Origin: Oreocharis arfaki
Lineage: Eukaryota > Chordata > Aves > Passeriformes > Paramythiidae
Direction: 5' to 3'
Length of the DNA stretch: 64,000 bases
Assembly: GCA_013398015.1 (NCBI GenBank)
Contig: VZRR01013402.1
Location: 237,441-301,440, forward strand
Shown: piece after piece, positions 63,294 through 64,000 of the stretch
Layout of the letters: each line of letters opens with the position of its first letter
Position numbering within the stretch: the first letter of the stretch is position 1
Translations under genes and position numbers: made by a program
Notes under the pieces: model-generated
Seen by the model: the letters and a program-made list of their open reading frames with translations, nothing else
Told to the model about the DNA's origin: nothing
Database searches by the model: none

Positions 63294-63451
63294 GAGGGAA
63301 AGAGATTCTACAGGCTTTTGCTGGAAAAAGTAACCAGAGGAGCTCATCTGGCTGCCCTGATTTAAGCCCAGAGAGGGAAAGAGATTCTACAGGCTTTTGC
63401 TGGAAAAAGTAACCAGAGGAGCTCATCTGGCTGCCCTGATTTAAGCCCAGA
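63294..63451 (+). repeat. Perfect tandem duplication, 79 bp x 2
   Basis: Two adjacent copies of a 79-base unit (63294-63372 and 63373-63451), both starting GAGGGAAAGAGATTCTACAG and ending GATTTAAGCCCAGA. I see no mismatch between them. The unit does not resemble CR1 or an LTR. Confidence 0.97.
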
Positions 63452-64000
63452 CACCCATGAATGCAGGCAGATCAACACAAATTTCATGGAAACAGGAGAA
63501 TGCACACTTGTAGGTTCAAGTTTAAGGAAGCTGGGATGCTTGTCTGGTTTTTATCACAAGATTTGTTTTATGCCATACTGGGTACTGCTCTCACAGATAA
63601 ATAACTAACAGCAGGGAAAAGTATTGGCTACCTGAAAAAATAACATAAGACTAGCCAAACAGCTGATGATGAGATAATTTTTTAATTGGAGTATCATATA
63701 AATAGGTGTCTTCAAAGTGACAGCTGTCATGCTTGCCATGTGCCAAACCATAGCTAAAACCATGGCCACTAATTAAGCATCTCGTATCTTCAAAATCATC
63801 CCTGTTAACAGGATGCTTTATCTGCCCTATAGAGTATTCTGGAGACCAAGCATTACAACCTACCATTCACATAATAAAAACAAAATACTTCGAACCACGT
63901 CTTTTGACAAGTGCTACCATAATCTTCAACATATTTTAAAAAATGCATTTAGTGGTTTTGGCTGTATATTAAAGGCTTAGTTCATTCTTTTTTTTTTTTT
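63452..64000. other. Unassigned end of the window
   Basis: AT-rich sequence ending in a run of T that continues past the window. No feature recognised. Confidence 0.4.

Noticed and set aside
1..64000. CRISPR arrays, operons, tRNA or rRNA genes
   Set aside because: No regularly spaced repeats, no cloverleaf with conserved box sequences and no rRNA blocks were seen; the sequence is plainly an intron-bearing vertebrate locus.

Overview
The window is nuclear DNA from a vertebrate, very probably a bird. It carries several CR1 retroposon tails, most on the minus strand, and a solo LTR resembling avian ERVL elements. No Alu, L1 or B-type SINE was seen. Base composition is AT-rich, with one short CpG-rich island interrupted by an assembly gap at 13866-14279. 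Genes are split by introns, so most long uninterrupted frames are chance.

One gene is recognised with confidence: CRYBG1 (formerly AIM1, absent in melanoma 1), read right to left on the minus strand. Five exons in the left 12.4 kb are solid: 10891-12377, 3371-4823, 3116-3292, 609-656 and 382-500. They encode the long disordered N-terminal half of the protein and the first strands of the first beta/gamma-crystallin repeat. The splice phases agree at every junction. The remaining crystallin repeats and the C-terminal ricin-B-like domain lie beyond position 1, outside the window.

Upstream of exon 12377 there are two ways into the gene. The first is a CpG island at about 13140-14400, a good candidate for the promoter and first exon of the short transcript; the gap falls where that exon would be expected. 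The second is a chain of unrecognised but exon-like minus-strand segments at 34239-34368 and 36088-36218, plus a possible start exon at 45702-45737. The first two are open, have good splice sites, and join to each other and to exon 12377 in phase. Together they would make a distal-promoter isoform whose introns span about 33 kb.

The rest of the window is intron or upstream flank. It holds CR1 fragments (about 6233-6720, 7070-7710, 20570-20996, 31327-31432, 35250-35606 and 56680-56892, plus degenerate ones), the ERVL-type LTR (about 50186-50687), a second LTR candidate (about 58616-59168), a perfect 79-bp tandem duplication (63294-63451), and a decayed coding-like tract (about 51590-52600). 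No RNA gene, CRISPR array or bacterial-type feature was found.
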